Shown: positions 25,083 to 34,015 of the stretch, in pieces | Numbering within the stretch: position 1 is the first letter of the stretch | Layout of the letters: every line of letters starts with the position of its first letter | From: Methanobacterium sp. BRmetb2 | GTDB lineage: Archaea; Methanobacteriota; Methanobacteria; Methanobacteriales; Methanobacteriaceae | Direction of reading: 5' to 3' | Length of the DNA: 64,000 nucleotides | NCBI GenBank assembly: GCA_003491285.1 | Contig: CP022705.1 | Coordinates: 803,501-867,500, forward strand | Notes under the pieces: generated by a model | The model's database searches: none | What the model was told of the DNA's origin: nothing | Seen by the model: only the letters and a program-made list of their open reading frames with translations | Program-made: the position numbers and the translations under genes

Positions 25083-26228
25083 CTATAATTCTATAATTTT
25101 AATAGCACGGTCAGTGCATGTAAAGCAAGGATCACATTGAACTATAGCTAGTTGAGCATCGGTTATGTGATATCCAATGCAAGCATGTTGCATTGCCCCT
25201 ATATTTGCTATGGACGGTGTACGAATTATAACATTTCTAGCTCTTCCATCCTCTATTTTATAAGAATGATAAAGGGTTCCACGGGGTGCTTCAACATAAC
25301 TTTTTATAATTGGAGTATCCTGCATATCCCAACTTCTATTAGTTATTTTACCCTCAGGTAGATCTTTTATTGCTTGTCTTATTATTTTTATAGATTCAAA
25401 AACTTCGAATACTCGAACAAGAAGGTTTGATTTAACGTCTCCATCATCTTGAGTAATAATATCAAATTCAAAAGGATCATAACATTTCATTTCTGTCCTT
25501 AAATCCCTGGCAACACCTGTAGCTCTTAATGTAGGGCCACTAGTAGCCAATCTTATAGCATCTTTTTGAGATATTACTCCAACTCCAGTAATACGTGACA
25601 TAACCATAGGATCAGAAACAAACCTATCAGCGAAATTTAAAACCTTTTCTTCAATAAGGTCCATGCCCTCTTTGATTTTTTGTATTCTCATGGCATCCAG
25701 TTCACATCTAGGCCTAACACCTCCAATAATTGGTGCTCCGTACTGGACACGGTTGCCACCAATCATCCTTAAAAGTTCCATTACTGTCTCTCTTATATAA
25801 AATAATCTCATTGAAAAGGTTTCATGACCCAAAACTTCGTTACCATGAGCTAAATATAACAAATGACTGTGTAATCTTTCTAATTCACCCATGATTACTC
25901 TGATGTATTGTGCTCGATCTGGAACTTCTATACCCAATCCTTTTTCAGCCACTAGTACTGAATTCCAGATATGAATGTTGGAACAAATTCCACATACTTT
26001 TTCAGTTAACGCGTTGGCCTTTTCTACCGGTAAACCTTCCATAATCCGCTCAATTCCACGGTGGTTAACTCCGATAGTTATTTCCGCATCTTTAACGATT
26101 TCATCTTCAACAAAAAGTCTAACCCGGTATGGTTCAATGGCTGCAGAGTGAACAGTACCCATTGCAACCTCTGTTTCGATTATGGTTTCTTTTGTTGATT
26201 TATTAGTTATCCTGTTATCTTCATTCAT
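25083..26228 (-). CDS. ehbN: Energy-converting hydrogenase B large subunit ([NiFe])
   Basis: Catalytic subunit, 381 residues. It retains both nickel-binding cysteine pairs: EKVCGICSNIHIWN near residue 90 and CDPCFTCTDR near the C-terminus, so it should be a true [NiFe] enzyme rather than a NuoD-type relic. After the last motif only seven residues follow (AIKIIEL), so there is at most a tiny C-terminal peptide to cleave. HSHLLYLAHGNEVLGHETF and GAPIIGGVRPRCELD are typical of group 4 enzymes. Ehb uses the ion gradient to reduce ferredoxin with H2 for carbon assimilation. GGTG precedes the ATG at 26228. Confidence 0.95.
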   Translation of the reverse strand: MNEDNRITNKSTKETIIETEVAMGTVHSAAIEPYRVRLFVEDEIVKDAEITIGVNHRGIERIMEGLPVEKANALTEKVCGICSNIHIWNSVLVAEKGLGIEVPDRAQYIRVIMGELERLHSHLLYLAHGNEVLGHETFSMRLFYIRETVMELLRMIGGNRVQYGAPIIGGVRPRCELDAMRIQKIKEGMDLIEEKVLNFADRFVSDPMVMSRITGVGVISQKDAIRLATSGPTLRATGVARDLRTEMKCYDPFEFDIITQDDGDVKSNLLVRVFEVFESIKIIRQAIKDLPEGKITNRSWDMQDTPIIKSYVEAPRGTLYHSYKIEDGRARNVIIRTPSIANIGAMQHACIGYHITDAQLAIVQCDPCFTCTDRAIKIIEL

Positions 26229-26251
26229 AAAAACACCTGATGGTTTATAAA

Positions 26252-26698
26252 TTATTTAGCATTTAATAGTAAAGGTAATGCAGCTACAACTCCTGATAAA
26301 ACATCTTCGGGCCGTACTGCACAACCAGGAACTTTTGCATCAACTGGTATCACTTCTTCCACTGGTCCTGCTATTTCTTCAGAAGGAATATCTCCATGTA
26401 TATTTTTATATACTCCTCCCATGAGAGCGCAAGCTCCTGCAGCTACAACTGCTTTAGGTTCAGGTATAGCATTATAAATCTCCTTTAAAGGTTTTTCAGT
26501 ATGTTTAGTAACAGGACCTGTAACCACCAGTACATCTGCTTCTCTAGGGTTCCAGGTTAAAAATACTTTGTACTGTTCTGCATCAAATTTTGGTGAAAAT
26601 ATGCAGTTAACGATTTCTATATCGCAACCATTACATCCACCAGTATATACTAACATTACATGTACTGCTCGAGCCCTTGAATATGATTTTAAACTCAT
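26252..26698 (-). CDS. ehbM: Energy-converting hydrogenase B small subunit
   Basis: 148 residues, related to NuoB and the small subunits of group 4 hydrogenases. It carries the four cysteines of the proximal [4Fe-4S] cluster: GGCNGCDIE near the start, then GACALMGG and VPGCAVRPE. No signal peptide, in line with a cytoplasmic complex. The ATG at 26698 has GAGGG 5 nt upstream. Between ehbN and ehbL, with a 76-bp gap to ehbL, larger than the other spacings in the operon. Confidence 0.94.
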   Translation of the reverse strand: MSLKSYSRARAVHVMLVYTGGCNGCDIEIVNCIFSPKFDAEQYKVFLTWNPREADVLVVTGPVTKHTEKPLKEIYNAIPEPKAVVAAGACALMGGVYKNIHGDIPSEEIAGPVEEVIPVDAKVPGCAVRPEDVLSGVVAALPLLLNAK

Positions 26699-26774
26699 TT
26701 GATCCCTCTTAAACTTTGGATTCGTTGATTAATATTTTTTATCTAACTATCGTATTAACTAAAAATATGGCTTT

Positions 26775-27260
26775 TTAATACTTTTTTTTCTTTAATATGC
26801 TGGTATCCGCGAGATATTGTGATATAAATGCAATTTTATCTTCAGATATTTTAATTGGTTTTTCAAGAAGTTCAGTTATGTCAGATTCAACTTCACCTAC
26901 ATCATTAGGATGTATAGTTCCTGCCTCTCCAAATAATGCGTATAATGGGCAAAAATCATGACAGTAATAACAATTTACACATTTAAGGCTGTCTAAAACC
27001 GGTATTTGATCCTTGATTAATCCTTCCATTAATTCCACAGGCTCTTCCAACTTTTTCATGGAAACTGCACCGGTGGGACACACATTCGCACATCCAGAAC
27101 AACCAATACATGGCACCTCAGCAACCTTTTCTGTAGGTACTATCTGACCATTTAATATTTTATTCCGAAGTTCCATATCAGTAACTCGATCAGAAGCAAA
27201 AATTATCCGTTTAAGGTTACTATAAGCACCTTCTAACATTATTCTGATTAAATCTTTCAT
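26775..27260 (-). CDS. ehbL: Energy-converting hydrogenase B ferredoxin subunit L
   Basis: 161 residues with two [4Fe-4S] motifs, CIGCSGCANVCPTGA and CVNCYYCHDFCPLYA, between helical flanks. Fills the place of NuoI-like subunits and passes electrons between the small subunit and the external ferredoxin. Overlaps the ehbK stop by 4 bp (translational coupling). The C-terminal region (DVGEVESDITELLEKP) is not a cluster domain. Position and motifs support the call. Confidence 0.9.
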   Translation of the reverse strand: MKDLIRIMLEGAYSNLKRIIFASDRVTDMELRNKILNGQIVPTEKVAEVPCIGCSGCANVCPTGAVSMKKLEEPVELMEGLIKDQIPVLDSLKCVNCYYCHDFCPLYALFGEAGTIHPNDVGEVESDITELLEKPIKISEDKIAFISQYLADTSILKKKKY

Positions 27261-28618
27261 GATGATACCTCAAATTCCCTTTCAAATAACACTGCTCTGG
27301 CAGGACATGCATTAGAACATGCTCCACAATATGTGCATTTAGAGTCATCCACTACTAATCTTCCATCTTCTGTCTCAGAAATAGCTCCTTCTGGACATAT
27401 TTTTTCACATAATTTACATTGCATGCACAATTTATCTTCAATTAAAGTAAATCCGTCTTTTATTGATTTTTTACGCATAGTAGTTTTTGGAATTGCATCC
27501 ACAGGGCAGTGTATACCACATTTCTCACATAATACGCATTTTTCAAGATCAACATCAATTGTTCCTCTTTTTAATGTTATGGCATCTTTAGGACATAACT
27601 CTGCACAAATTCCGCAAGATATACAATCTTCAGATACAGTTCCATCCCATGTTACATTTTTAAAGCTTCTTGCTTCGTTTACATCACAAGCCTTTACACA
27701 TTTTCCACAAGAAACGCAGAAACCTTTAATTTTTTGATTAGGATCATCAGATAATTTTAGGGTGCCGACTGGACATACTTCCAAACACTCCATGGACTCA
27801 CATTCTTCACAAAGGGTTGGATCATATCTTAATTTACCATCAACCATTTTAAGCGCCCCTTTTCCACATGCCTCAGCACATAAACCACAATTTAAGCAAG
27901 AAACAATAGTACCCTCAATTTCTTCTGAAGGTTCGGGTTTTCTAATTTTCACCTCAAAATCATCTATATAAATGGCTTTGTTTGGACATTCTTTCAAACA
28001 TTTAAGGCATAAAGTACATTTTTCAGGGTCTATAGTTGTATCTGATATTGCATCAGCTGGACAAACATCCTCACATACCCCACATTCTGTACATTTACCC
28101 TCTAAATTAACATTAACTTGTATTGCCTCAGTAGGACAGTAATATTCACAGCGCTTGCAAAGTGTGCATTTTTCAGTGTCTGTGACCACATTAACCCTTT
28201 CTGATTTTTCATCCTCTTTTTTAGATCTCTCTTTGGGAGGGATGGTGAGATTTAATGATTCTAAGAACTGTATTTGCCTGTCTTCTATGACATCATAAGC
28301 ATCTAATCTTGCGTTGATAGGACAGGCATCTACACATATACCGCACCGAGAACAAATTCCTTTGACTGTACCTTCTTCAATTTTTATACTGTTAACTGGA
28401 CAGGTAAGTTCACATACACCGCAGGCATTACATTTAGCCCTGTCAACAACATATCCGCCATATTTATTCCTAAAAATGGCCCGGTTAGGACAGGCTTCTG
28501 CACATGCACCACAAGTGATGCAACTGAAAGCTTTACCCTCAATGATTCTGATTGCTTCTGTAGGGCACTCCTTAACACATTCTCCAATGCCCTCACATTT
28601 TTTTGTTGATAAAAACAT
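27257..28618 (-). CDS. ehbK: Energy-converting hydrogenase B polyferredoxin K
   Basis: 453-residue polyferredoxin. By eye there are 14 cysteine motifs, most of the form CxxCxxCxxxCP: the first is irregular (CEGIGECVKECP), the ninth has an enlarged spacing (CEECESMECLEVCP), and two lack the closing proline (CLNCGLCAEACG, CVSCGKCVKACD). This predicts up to 14 [4Fe-4S] clusters, a long electron wire. An insert of about 45 residues (ERSKKEDEKSERVN) separates the first four from the rest. It lies between the membrane subunits and the catalytic subunits of the operon. Confidence 0.93.
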   Translation of the reverse strand: MFLSTKKCEGIGECVKECPTEAIRIIEGKAFSCITCGACAEACPNRAIFRNKYGGYVVDRAKCNACGVCELTCPVNSIKIEEGTVKGICSRCGICVDACPINARLDAYDVIEDRQIQFLESLNLTIPPKERSKKEDEKSERVNVVTDTEKCTLCKRCEYYCPTEAIQVNVNLEGKCTECGVCEDVCPADAISDTTIDPEKCTLCLKCLKECPNKAIYIDDFEVKIRKPEPSEEIEGTIVSCLNCGLCAEACGKGALKMVDGKLRYDPTLCEECESMECLEVCPVGTLKLSDDPNQKIKGFCVSCGKCVKACDVNEARSFKNVTWDGTVSEDCISCGICAELCPKDAITLKRGTIDVDLEKCVLCEKCGIHCPVDAIPKTTMRKKSIKDGFTLIEDKLCMQCKLCEKICPEGAISETEDGRLVVDDSKCTYCGACSNACPARAVLFEREFEVSS

Positions 28619-28689
28619 GATACTTGCCTTCCATTCAGTTGATTTGACTATATTATCAATTTATTTATCTATATCTGATTAATCTGATT

Positions 28690-28935
28690 TTATCTTCCTA
28701 AAATTATTTTACCTGCAAATATTCCTATAATTGCAGCAACAAACCCTGTAGCAATTGGTATACCTTGATAAAATGGAAATGGACCTAACTCATATGCCAT
28801 TAAAATGGCTACGATCAAAACTACCAGGAATGACCCTAAGGTAAATTTTATTTTACTATCTGGTTCTGTTTTAATTCTGCTTCCAAGTATGAAGCCTAGT
28901 ATGAAACCAAAAAGTGGTGGACCTATGTAAAACAT
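28690..28935 (-). CDS. ehbJ: Energy-converting hydrogenase B subunit J
   Basis: 81-residue membrane protein with three hydrophobic segments (PPLFGFILGFILGSRI, FLVVLIVAILMAY, VAAIIGIFAGKIIL). No catalytic motif; identified by its place between ehbI and ehbK and its size. GGAGAG precedes the ATG at 28935, which is 2 bp after the stop of ehbI. Confidence 0.8.
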   Translation of the reverse strand: MFYIGPPLFGFILGFILGSRIKTEPDSKIKFTLGSFLVVLIVAILMAYELGPFPFYQGIPIATGFVAAIIGIFAGKIILGR

Positions 28936-28937
28936 TT

Positions 28938-29381
28938 TTAACTCTCCAAGAATGTTATTACCACTGCGCTTAAACCTACCATAACTTTTATTCCAACTAG
29001 GATGTTTAGGTAGGGTATAATTCCCGCATGAATCGGGTCAGGATAATCAAATAAATTCATTATAAATGGAGGTACAGTGCTGTAAAGATCTACTCCAACA
29101 TTGTAAAGGAAAAATCCAGTGAAAACTAGACCTACCAATCCCAGTATGATAAATCCTAATGCTCCTACACTTTCCATTCCTGCCAAAAAGTTGTGTGAGA
29201 ATTTAAAGGGATTTTCACGTAAACCATATACAACAGCACAGAATATGAAGGCACCTGCTATCATAGCACCTCCCTGAAATCCTCCCCCAGGAGTTATGTG
29301 GCCTCCCAGTATGGTTAAAATTCCCAAACACATGATTAGCATTGCTGCAGGAAATACGAATATTTTAAGAATGGTACTCAT
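28938..29381 (-). CDS. ehbI: Energy-converting hydrogenase B subunit I (MnhB-like)
   Basis: 147 residues, related to the MnhB/MrpB subunit of Na+/H+ antiporters: ILGGHITPGGGFQGGAMIAG is the diagnostic glycine-rich helix. About four transmembrane helices. It makes up, with subunits A-H, the Mrp-like ion-translocating part of the complex. Starts on the base after the ehbH stop. Confidence 0.88.
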   Translation of the reverse strand: MSTILKIFVFPAAMLIMCLGILTILGGHITPGGGFQGGAMIAGAFIFCAVVYGLRENPFKFSHNFLAGMESVGALGFIILGLVGLVFTGFFLYNVGVDLYSTVPPFIMNLFDYPDPIHAGIIPYLNILVGIKVMVGLSAVVITFLES

Positions 29382-29660
29382 CTATTTTCCTCCCAACTCA
29401 ACTTTTCCTCTTCCAAATATCAGTAAAGTTACAACAACCGCAGTTACAAGTATTAAAGCTTCACCTAAAGTATCGTATGCTCTCCAATCAAACACAACCA
29501 CAGTAACCATGTTGGGAGCTATACTTGGACCTACATAATTGTATAAATAACTGATTCCAGGATAAATTAATGGTTTAAATCCATATATGGCCTGGAATAA
29601 TGTAACACCAAATACAGCAAGAGCTATTCCTGCTATTAAATTTCTTAATCCATCAGACAT
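29382..29660 (-). CDS. ehbH: Energy-converting hydrogenase B subunit H (MbhE-like)
   Basis: 92 residues, two to three transmembrane helices, with the motif VVVFDWRAYDTLGEALIL shared with MbhE and the C-terminal part of MnhA. The conserved Asp and Glu are thought to be in the proton path of these antiporter-like modules. GGGGG precedes the ATG at 29660; overlaps ehbG by 8 bp. Confidence 0.85.
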   Translation of the reverse strand: MSDGLRNLIAGIALAVFGVTLFQAIYGFKPLIYPGISYLYNYVGPSIAPNMVTVVVFDWRAYDTLGEALILVTAVVVTLLIFGRGKVELGGK

Positions 29661-29991
29661 TTAAATTCCCCCAGTAGAAAAGGGTTATTATTATACCTAG
29701 AGCCACAATAACATAGAATATCATGCTATTAAATGAATCGTTCTGTTCTCGCTTTAGACGAGGCATTAAAGGTATGGTAGTTAAAGCTATCACAAATACT
29801 GCTACTACTATCACTATCATTAGTATAGTATTCACTAATCTTAACATGACCAGAGCAATTAAAAGGGAGGATATCAAAGTTATTTCTGCTGCCAAAGTTG
29901 ATGAAGCAGATATATTAGTTAATGGCTCATTTTCTTCAGTTTTTGTTTGAATTTCTCTAATTCTTTTTAATATAAGATCGTAGATATTCAT
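29653..29991 (-). CDS. ehbG: Energy-converting hydrogenase B subunit G
   Basis: 112-residue membrane protein with three hydrophobic helices in the C-terminal two thirds and a hydrophilic start (NIYDLILKRIREIQTKTEENE). The ATG at 29991 has GAGGG 5 nt upstream; an earlier ATG at 30006 overlaps the ehbF stop but lacks a site. Identified by place in the operon; no motif of known function. Confidence 0.8.
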   Translation of the reverse strand: MNIYDLILKRIREIQTKTEENEPLTNISASSTLAAEITLISSLLIALVMLRLVNTILMIVIVVAVFVIALTTIPLMPRLKREQNDSFNSMIFYVIVALGIIITLFYWGNLNV

Positions 29992-30002
29992 AGGATCCCT
30001 CT

Positions 30003-31499
30003 TCATATTACCAGACTATTTGCTAACCCCTGCAAGTAACCAGTCGCTATTTGTGGGAAAAGCCCTAAAATTATACATACGGCCAATAAAACCAGCATAG
30101 ATATTATGGTGGCTTTAGGTATTTTATTATCATTTATTTCTAGTTCTGCAGGTTTAGGTCGCATGAATATAGTATAAAATGCCTTCATAAAGGTCATAAA
30201 TGTTACAATACTTATTAATATCATTATTATACCTAATTCGGGTAATCCTGCGTTAATTGAAGCTTGTATTAGTTGTAACTTACTTTGGAATGCATTTAAA
30301 GGTGGAACTCCTGCCATTGCAAAACCTGCTAATAAAACCAGCAGCGCTGCTTTAGGATTTTCAATCATCAAACCACCAAGTTTTCTGGTGTCACTGATGC
30401 CGGTTTTATATAACACCGTTCCGAAGCCTATGAACAGGAAAGCAGTTATAACTGCCTCGTTTATTGCCTGAAATAATCCTGCAGTAATTCCAAAGGCAGT
30501 CCCCAAACCCAGACCAATTCCAATGTATCCCAGCTCTCCAACAGCTAGGTAACCAATGATTCTCTTGAAATCATTTTGCATTAATGCCATGGTTATACCC
30601 AGTATCATAGCCAGTAATGATATGACAATTATAGCTACCTGGGCAAAGGGAAGGTATGAGAATATTCTAAGGATAATAATTCCCAGCGCTACGAAGGTGA
30701 AAACCGAAAATGCTTGAAGTAATGCCGCACCATGGGGCAAAGCTTTACTGTAAACTGCTGATTTAATAGTGTGGAATGGTGGCAATCCTGACCCATATAA
30801 CCATCCGAATACTATCAAACCACACGCCATCAATAATACAGGATTTTGAGGATTTACAACTCCATTTTTTAGTGAATAAATAATGTCAGTAATATTCACA
30901 TTACCTGTTAACCCTAAAAGTAGAGCTATTCCTAAAAGTAGTAACGGAGCCGCAATACTACCTAAAATCATGTATTTTAGCGCAGTTTCATAATTATTCT
31001 TCACTTTGGAGGCTACAATAATTCCCACCTGAGTTATGGCTGCAATTTCAAAGAAAACATATAAATTAAATATGTCATCAGTTAAGAGAATGGCACTTAC
31101 TGCCGCAGTTCCCATGAACATTAAGAAAGCGTAAACTCCCGAAGATTTTTTGGTTTCGTTTAAAGATGTGAAAATTGCCAGAAGCGCAATTAAACCCAAT
31201 ATAAACAACATGATTTTTTGTGCGCTATCGAAACTATAGGTTATTGCAGGGTGGAATACATTCAAAGCCGAGCTGGTTATAAATGCCGGTAAATTCTGGG
31301 CAATAGCTGGATTTTCAGCTAGAGGTGCGTATCCACCAAAGAAATAAGTACCATAACTCGCAATTAAGGGTATTATCGGTATGGTTAACGCTACTAAGAC
31401 TGCTAATATTTTAATTGTTTTATCCTTTTTGTGCAGTAGATTTAGAAGCAGAGCACATGCAATTGGAAGTATGACCATTATGGGAATCAATGGATTCAT
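30003..31499 (-). CDS. ehbF: Energy-converting hydrogenase B subunit F (NuoN/MnhD antiporter-like)
   Basis: 498 residues, about 14 transmembrane helices, a proton-conducting antiporter-like subunit of the NuoL/M/N family. Family landmarks: DDIFNLYVFFEIAAI (membrane Glu), LLFGWLYGSGLPPFHT-like region with the key Lys-containing KSAVYSKALPHG, NDFKRIIGYLAVGELGYIGIG and GVPPLNAFQSKL. GGGGGAG precedes the ATG at 31499. An 87-bp gap separates it from ehbE. It is the main ion pump unit of the Ehb complex. Confidence 0.92.
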   Translation of the reverse strand: MNPLIPIMVILPIACALLLNLLHKKDKTIKILAVLVALTIPIIPLIASYGTYFFGGYAPLAENPAIAQNLPAFITSSALNVFHPAITYSFDSAQKIMLFILGLIALLAIFTSLNETKKSSGVYAFLMFMGTAAVSAILLTDDIFNLYVFFEIAAITQVGIIVASKVKNNYETALKYMILGSIAAPLLLLGIALLLGLTGNVNITDIIYSLKNGVVNPQNPVLLMACGLIVFGWLYGSGLPPFHTIKSAVYSKALPHGAALLQAFSVFTFVALGIIILRIFSYLPFAQVAIIVISLLAMILGITMALMQNDFKRIIGYLAVGELGYIGIGLGLGTAFGITAGLFQAINEAVITAFLFIGFGTVLYKTGISDTRKLGGLMIENPKAALLVLLAGFAMAGVPPLNAFQSKLQLIQASINAGLPELGIIMILISIVTFMTFMKAFYTIFMRPKPAELEINDNKIPKATIISMLVLLAVCIILGLFPQIATGYLQGLANSLVI

Positions 31500-31586
31500 A
31501 ATACTCCCCCCATATAAACCTTCAAAAGATACATAGTTCGGTTTAGAGGTGTTATAGTTGTGTAAATTGAATTAACATTCATTTTA

Positions 31587-31958
31587 TTACTCTCCATCAT
31601 CTCTCAGAACCTTAGATGCACTTATAGTTCCGTGCTTTTTGTATAATACAATTATTAATCCCAACATAACAGCAAGGGTACTGGCCCCAATAACAATACT
31701 AGTAAGTACTAATGCGAAAGGAAGAGGATAAGAAGCATTTTGTGCAAACCAGTTTACAGTCATGTCTGGAAGATAAATATAAACAATGCCTCCTGGTTTG
31801 TATCCAAGAGAAACTAAGAAAAGATTAACTCCATCACCTATGAATGCTAATCCTATGATCTTTTTAATTAGATTATCTAAAAATCCTGCCGCAAAAATTC
31901 CTATTATTATCAAAGAAGCAGCAGTAAATAGTGATGCTAATTGTGTATCAATGATCAT
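31587..31958 (-). CDS. ehbE: Energy-converting hydrogenase B subunit E (NuoK/MnhC-like)
   Basis: 123 residues, three transmembrane helices, of the NuoK/MnhC type: IGLAFIGDGVNLFLVSLGYKPGG is the second helix with the loop typical of MnhC, and PLPFALVLTSIVIGASTLAV the third. GGAGG precedes the ATG at 31958. One base separates it from ehbD. Confidence 0.88.
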   Translation of the reverse strand: MIIDTQLASLFTAASLIIIGIFAAGFLDNLIKKIIGLAFIGDGVNLFLVSLGYKPGGIVYIYLPDMTVNWFAQNASYPLPFALVLTSIVIGASTLAVMLGLIIVLYKKHGTISASKVLRDDGE

Positions 31959-31959
31959 T

Positions 31960-32193
31960 TTATTCCTCCATCCTGCGGGTTTTGTAAACCGCTAAAGCAA
32001 AAAATACTGGTATGATTGCTGTTCCAACTATGGCTTGTGTTAGAGCAACGTCTGGCGCCAGCAGATATTGATATAAAAAGGCGATTGATGCACCAGGAAT
32101 ACCAGTTAATATAGCTGCTTTTAGAAGATCTCTCTGTATTAGAGCAAGTATCGCCCCAGCAATGGTTAGTATCATAAGAATGTATTCAATCAT
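31960..32193 (-). CDS. ehbD: Energy-converting hydrogenase B subunit D (DUF4040, MbhD-like)
   Basis: 77 residues, two to three helices, with LLKAAILTGIPGASIAFLYQ and APDVALTQAIVGTAIIP, the DUF4040 signature (PDVALTEA) of MnhA/MbhD. The longer frame to 32310 is an artefact: the ATG at 32193 has GGGGAGG 5 nt upstream and its first base lies inside the ATGA overlap with the ehbC stop. Confidence 0.88.
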   Translation of the reverse strand: MIEYILMILTIAGAILALIQRDLLKAAILTGIPGASIAFLYQYLLAPDVALTQAIVGTAIIPVFFALAVYKTRRMEE

Positions 32194-32471
32194 TTTGTTT
32201 CCTCCCCGTAATAGTATGCATTTGCTATTGCGTGGTTTGCAAATGGAGCAAGGATAAAGTAAGTAGCAGCTAAAAGTGGTTGACCTAGAACTAAAAGTGC
32301 CAGTATACATGCCACATCAGCTATCCCTAAAATATGAACCCGAGCATATAACACTCTTTGTAAATCATCTTTGTATCTTATAATTCCAATAGCTGAAAGC
32401 AAGACTAAAACAGATGAAATAAGTAATACTGCTGATTTTATCAAGATTAGTATATCCATCACTTTAATCAT
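32190..32471 (-). CDS. ehbC: Energy-converting hydrogenase B subunit C (MnhG-like)
   Basis: 93 residues of the MnhG/MrpG type: three helices with SAIGIIRYKDDLQRVLYARVH, where the IGI.R..D...R.HA pattern is diagnostic. The ATG at 32471 overlaps the ehbB stop (ATGA) and is abutted by GAGG; an internal ATG at 32459 (MDILILIK) is an equally plausible start. Confidence 0.87.
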   Translation of the reverse strand: MIKVMDILILIKSAVLLISSVLVLLSAIGIIRYKDDLQRVLYARVHILGIADVACILALLVLGQPLLAATYFILAPFANHAIANAYYYGEETK

Positions 32472-32725
32472 CCTCGCAAAACTTTTGAAAATGCTATGGT
32501 TCCCACTGGCCCCAATATTACCAGTGCGTAGGCTATTTCCTTACAGAAACCAATGTTATACATATTTTGAACTAAAATTAATATGGTGGCAACAGCTATG
32601 CTCAATCCAGTCACTCCTACCAAACCCATGGCAATTGTTTTTCTGGTCGCAATTCTAATGGTTGCGATTGCAAAGATGGTAAGCGATGCCAGAAGAATAT
32701 ATTCAGATAATAATAGTAAATCCAT
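32468..32725 (-). CDS. ehbB: Energy-converting hydrogenase B subunit B (MnhF-like)
   Basis: 85 residues with three helices of the MnhF/MrpF type (RIATRKTIAMGLVGVTGLS and EIAYALVILGPVGTIAFSK, the latter as in MrpF). GAGG lies 9 nt before the ATG at 32725. Separated from ehbA by a 76-bp gap. Part of the membrane ion module. Confidence 0.85.
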   Translation of the reverse strand: MDLLLLSEYILLASLTIFAIATIRIATRKTIAMGLVGVTGLSIAVATILILVQNMYNIGFCKEIAYALVILGPVGTIAFSKVLRG

Positions 32726-32801
32726 TTTAACAGTCCTCAGTTTGTAATATTGATAGTTATCTTTTTGCGTTTTTAAAGTTTATTAATCGATTTTTCATTA
32801 T

Positions 32802-33113
32802 TTATTCTAACATACCCTTTATATAAGATTCAAACGGAATTATATCACTTTTTTCTTTTGGAACGATTGTTGCAACTTTTATTATTTGGTTTTCAGAATC
32901 CAGATCAATAGAAAGAGTTCCAGGCGTTAAAGTAATACTATTAGCAAGAATAGTCTGAGAAACTGGTCTTTTGAGTTCTGTTTGGATTTCTACTACAACC
33001 GGTTCTACTTTACCAGTTACAGTTCTGGAAGCCACATCTACTGTTGCTTTTAAGATTTCGAATACCAATACAATGAAATAAACGATACCATAAAATATTC
33101 TTGTTATAAACAT
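32802..33113 (-). CDS. ehbA: Energy-converting hydrogenase B subunit A (MnhE-like)
   Basis: First gene of the Ehb operon, 103 residues from the ATG at 33113 (an upstream ATG at 33167 adds a lysine-rich extension of 18 residues before the first helix, without a ribosome site). MnhE/MrpE type: FEILKATVDVASRTVTG followed by SQTILANSITLTPGTLSIDL, the highly diagnostic segment of that family. GGGG is 8 nt before the chosen start. Confidence 0.87.
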   Translation of the reverse strand: MFITRIFYGIVYFIVLVFEILKATVDVASRTVTGKVEPVVVEIQTELKRPVSQTILANSITLTPGTLSIDLDSENQIIKVATIVPKEKSDIIPFESYIKGMLE

Positions 33114-33256
33114 GGATTTAACCCCTTTTTTGTATTTGATATAAATATTATCAGGAAATATTAGCATGACAAATCATAAACAACTTTTATAACTTATTAA
33201 CTGTTTTTAAAGCTATTTTGTTATTACCATGATAATTACAATTCATCATTATAAAA

Positions 33257-33272
33257 CATGACATATATAAAG
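33257..33272 (-). promoter_or_regulatory. Possible TATA box of the Ehb operon
   Basis: On the minus strand TATCTTTATATATG lies about 145 bp before the ehbA start and is the best TATA-like string in the 304-bp spacer between ehbA and the DUF5518-like gene. It would give a leader of about 120 nt. Many A/T strings nearby make this weak. The rest of the spacer shows no gene. Confidence 0.3.
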
Positions 33273-33391
33273 ATAACTAAAAAAATTTTCCATCAGTTGA
33301 CAAGTTCAAAATAATATTGCTAAAGGAACATCAATGATGCCAGAAAATTACTTGGAAATATCATATAAATAAAATCTCTACAAGTACAGAC

Positions 33392-33412
33392 CATAAAAAT
33401 AATAAAAAAAGG
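33392..33412 (-). terminator. T-rich terminator after the DUF5518-like gene
   Basis: On the minus strand, CCCTTTTTTTATTATTTTTA begins 5 bp after the stop codon; a typical archaeal oligo-T terminator. Confidence 0.55.
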
Positions 33413-33417
33413 GTTAA

Positions 33418-33780
33418 CTAGTCGCTTCCACTAATTAATCCACCTATAGCTCCACCAACACCCATAAACACTATGTTCAGAATTAGTGCAACGATAATTA
33501 TACCTACACCTGCTACAAAAGTTGCTGCAAAGCCGGCTAAACCACCGAATATTGTTCCTCCAACAATTAGTAATATTGCCAATAATATAGATCCAAATGC
33601 TCCAGCAACAGTAGCATTCCATAAACCCCCTAAAAGGCCTTCATGCACCCAGTAACCCACAATTAATCCTGCAATAAACAAACCCAGATTGGAACCCCAA
33701 TAAGGATTTATATAAACTCCGATATTGCCTAATATTATTGCTAAAATAAAACCTACAATAACTGGCCCCCATTTAACCAT
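33418..33780 (-). CDS. DUF5518-like small membrane protein
   Basis: 120 residues, four hydrophobic segments rich in Gly, Ala and Ile (GPVIVGFILAIILGNIGVY, LGLFIAGLIVGYWV, ILLAILLIVGGTIFGGLAGF, GIIIVALILNIVFMGVGG), with the glycine zipper look of DUF5518 proteins that are numerous in Methanobacterium. GGAGGAG precedes the ATG at 33780 by 7 nt. Function unknown; membrane location is certain from hydrophobicity. Confidence 0.7.
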   Translation of the reverse strand: MVKWGPVIVGFILAIILGNIGVYINPYWGSNLGLFIAGLIVGYWVHEGLLGGLWNATVAGAFGSILLAILLIVGGTIFGGLAGFAATFVAGVGIIIVALILNIVFMGVGGAIGGLISGSD

Positions 33781-34015
33781 AGAAAATCTCCTCCTAATAA
33801 TTTTATAGAATTAATTATCTATTTAAAAATATTTAAATCTAATCAAAAAGGTATCTTATGTAATATTGATTTGATAATATGAGACTTCAAAGATCAAACA
33901 AAATTTTTTTCAAAAAAGGTAGAAAAAATAATAGCTACTGCTAAAATTTTTTAAATCAACATTTTAAAGCTTTTATTGTTATATTATAAAAATAAATCAA
34001 TATTTATCAAATTAA

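Noticed and set aside
27333..28682. Several plus-strand frames over ehbK
   Set aside because: The repeated Cys/Pro-rich polyferredoxin gives open antisense frames rich in His, Thr and Gln; no protein family features.
33431..33622. 63-codon minus-strand frame inside the DUF5518-like gene
   Set aside because: Out-of-frame Cys/Trp/Arg-rich translation, a typical artefact of a hydrophobic gene.
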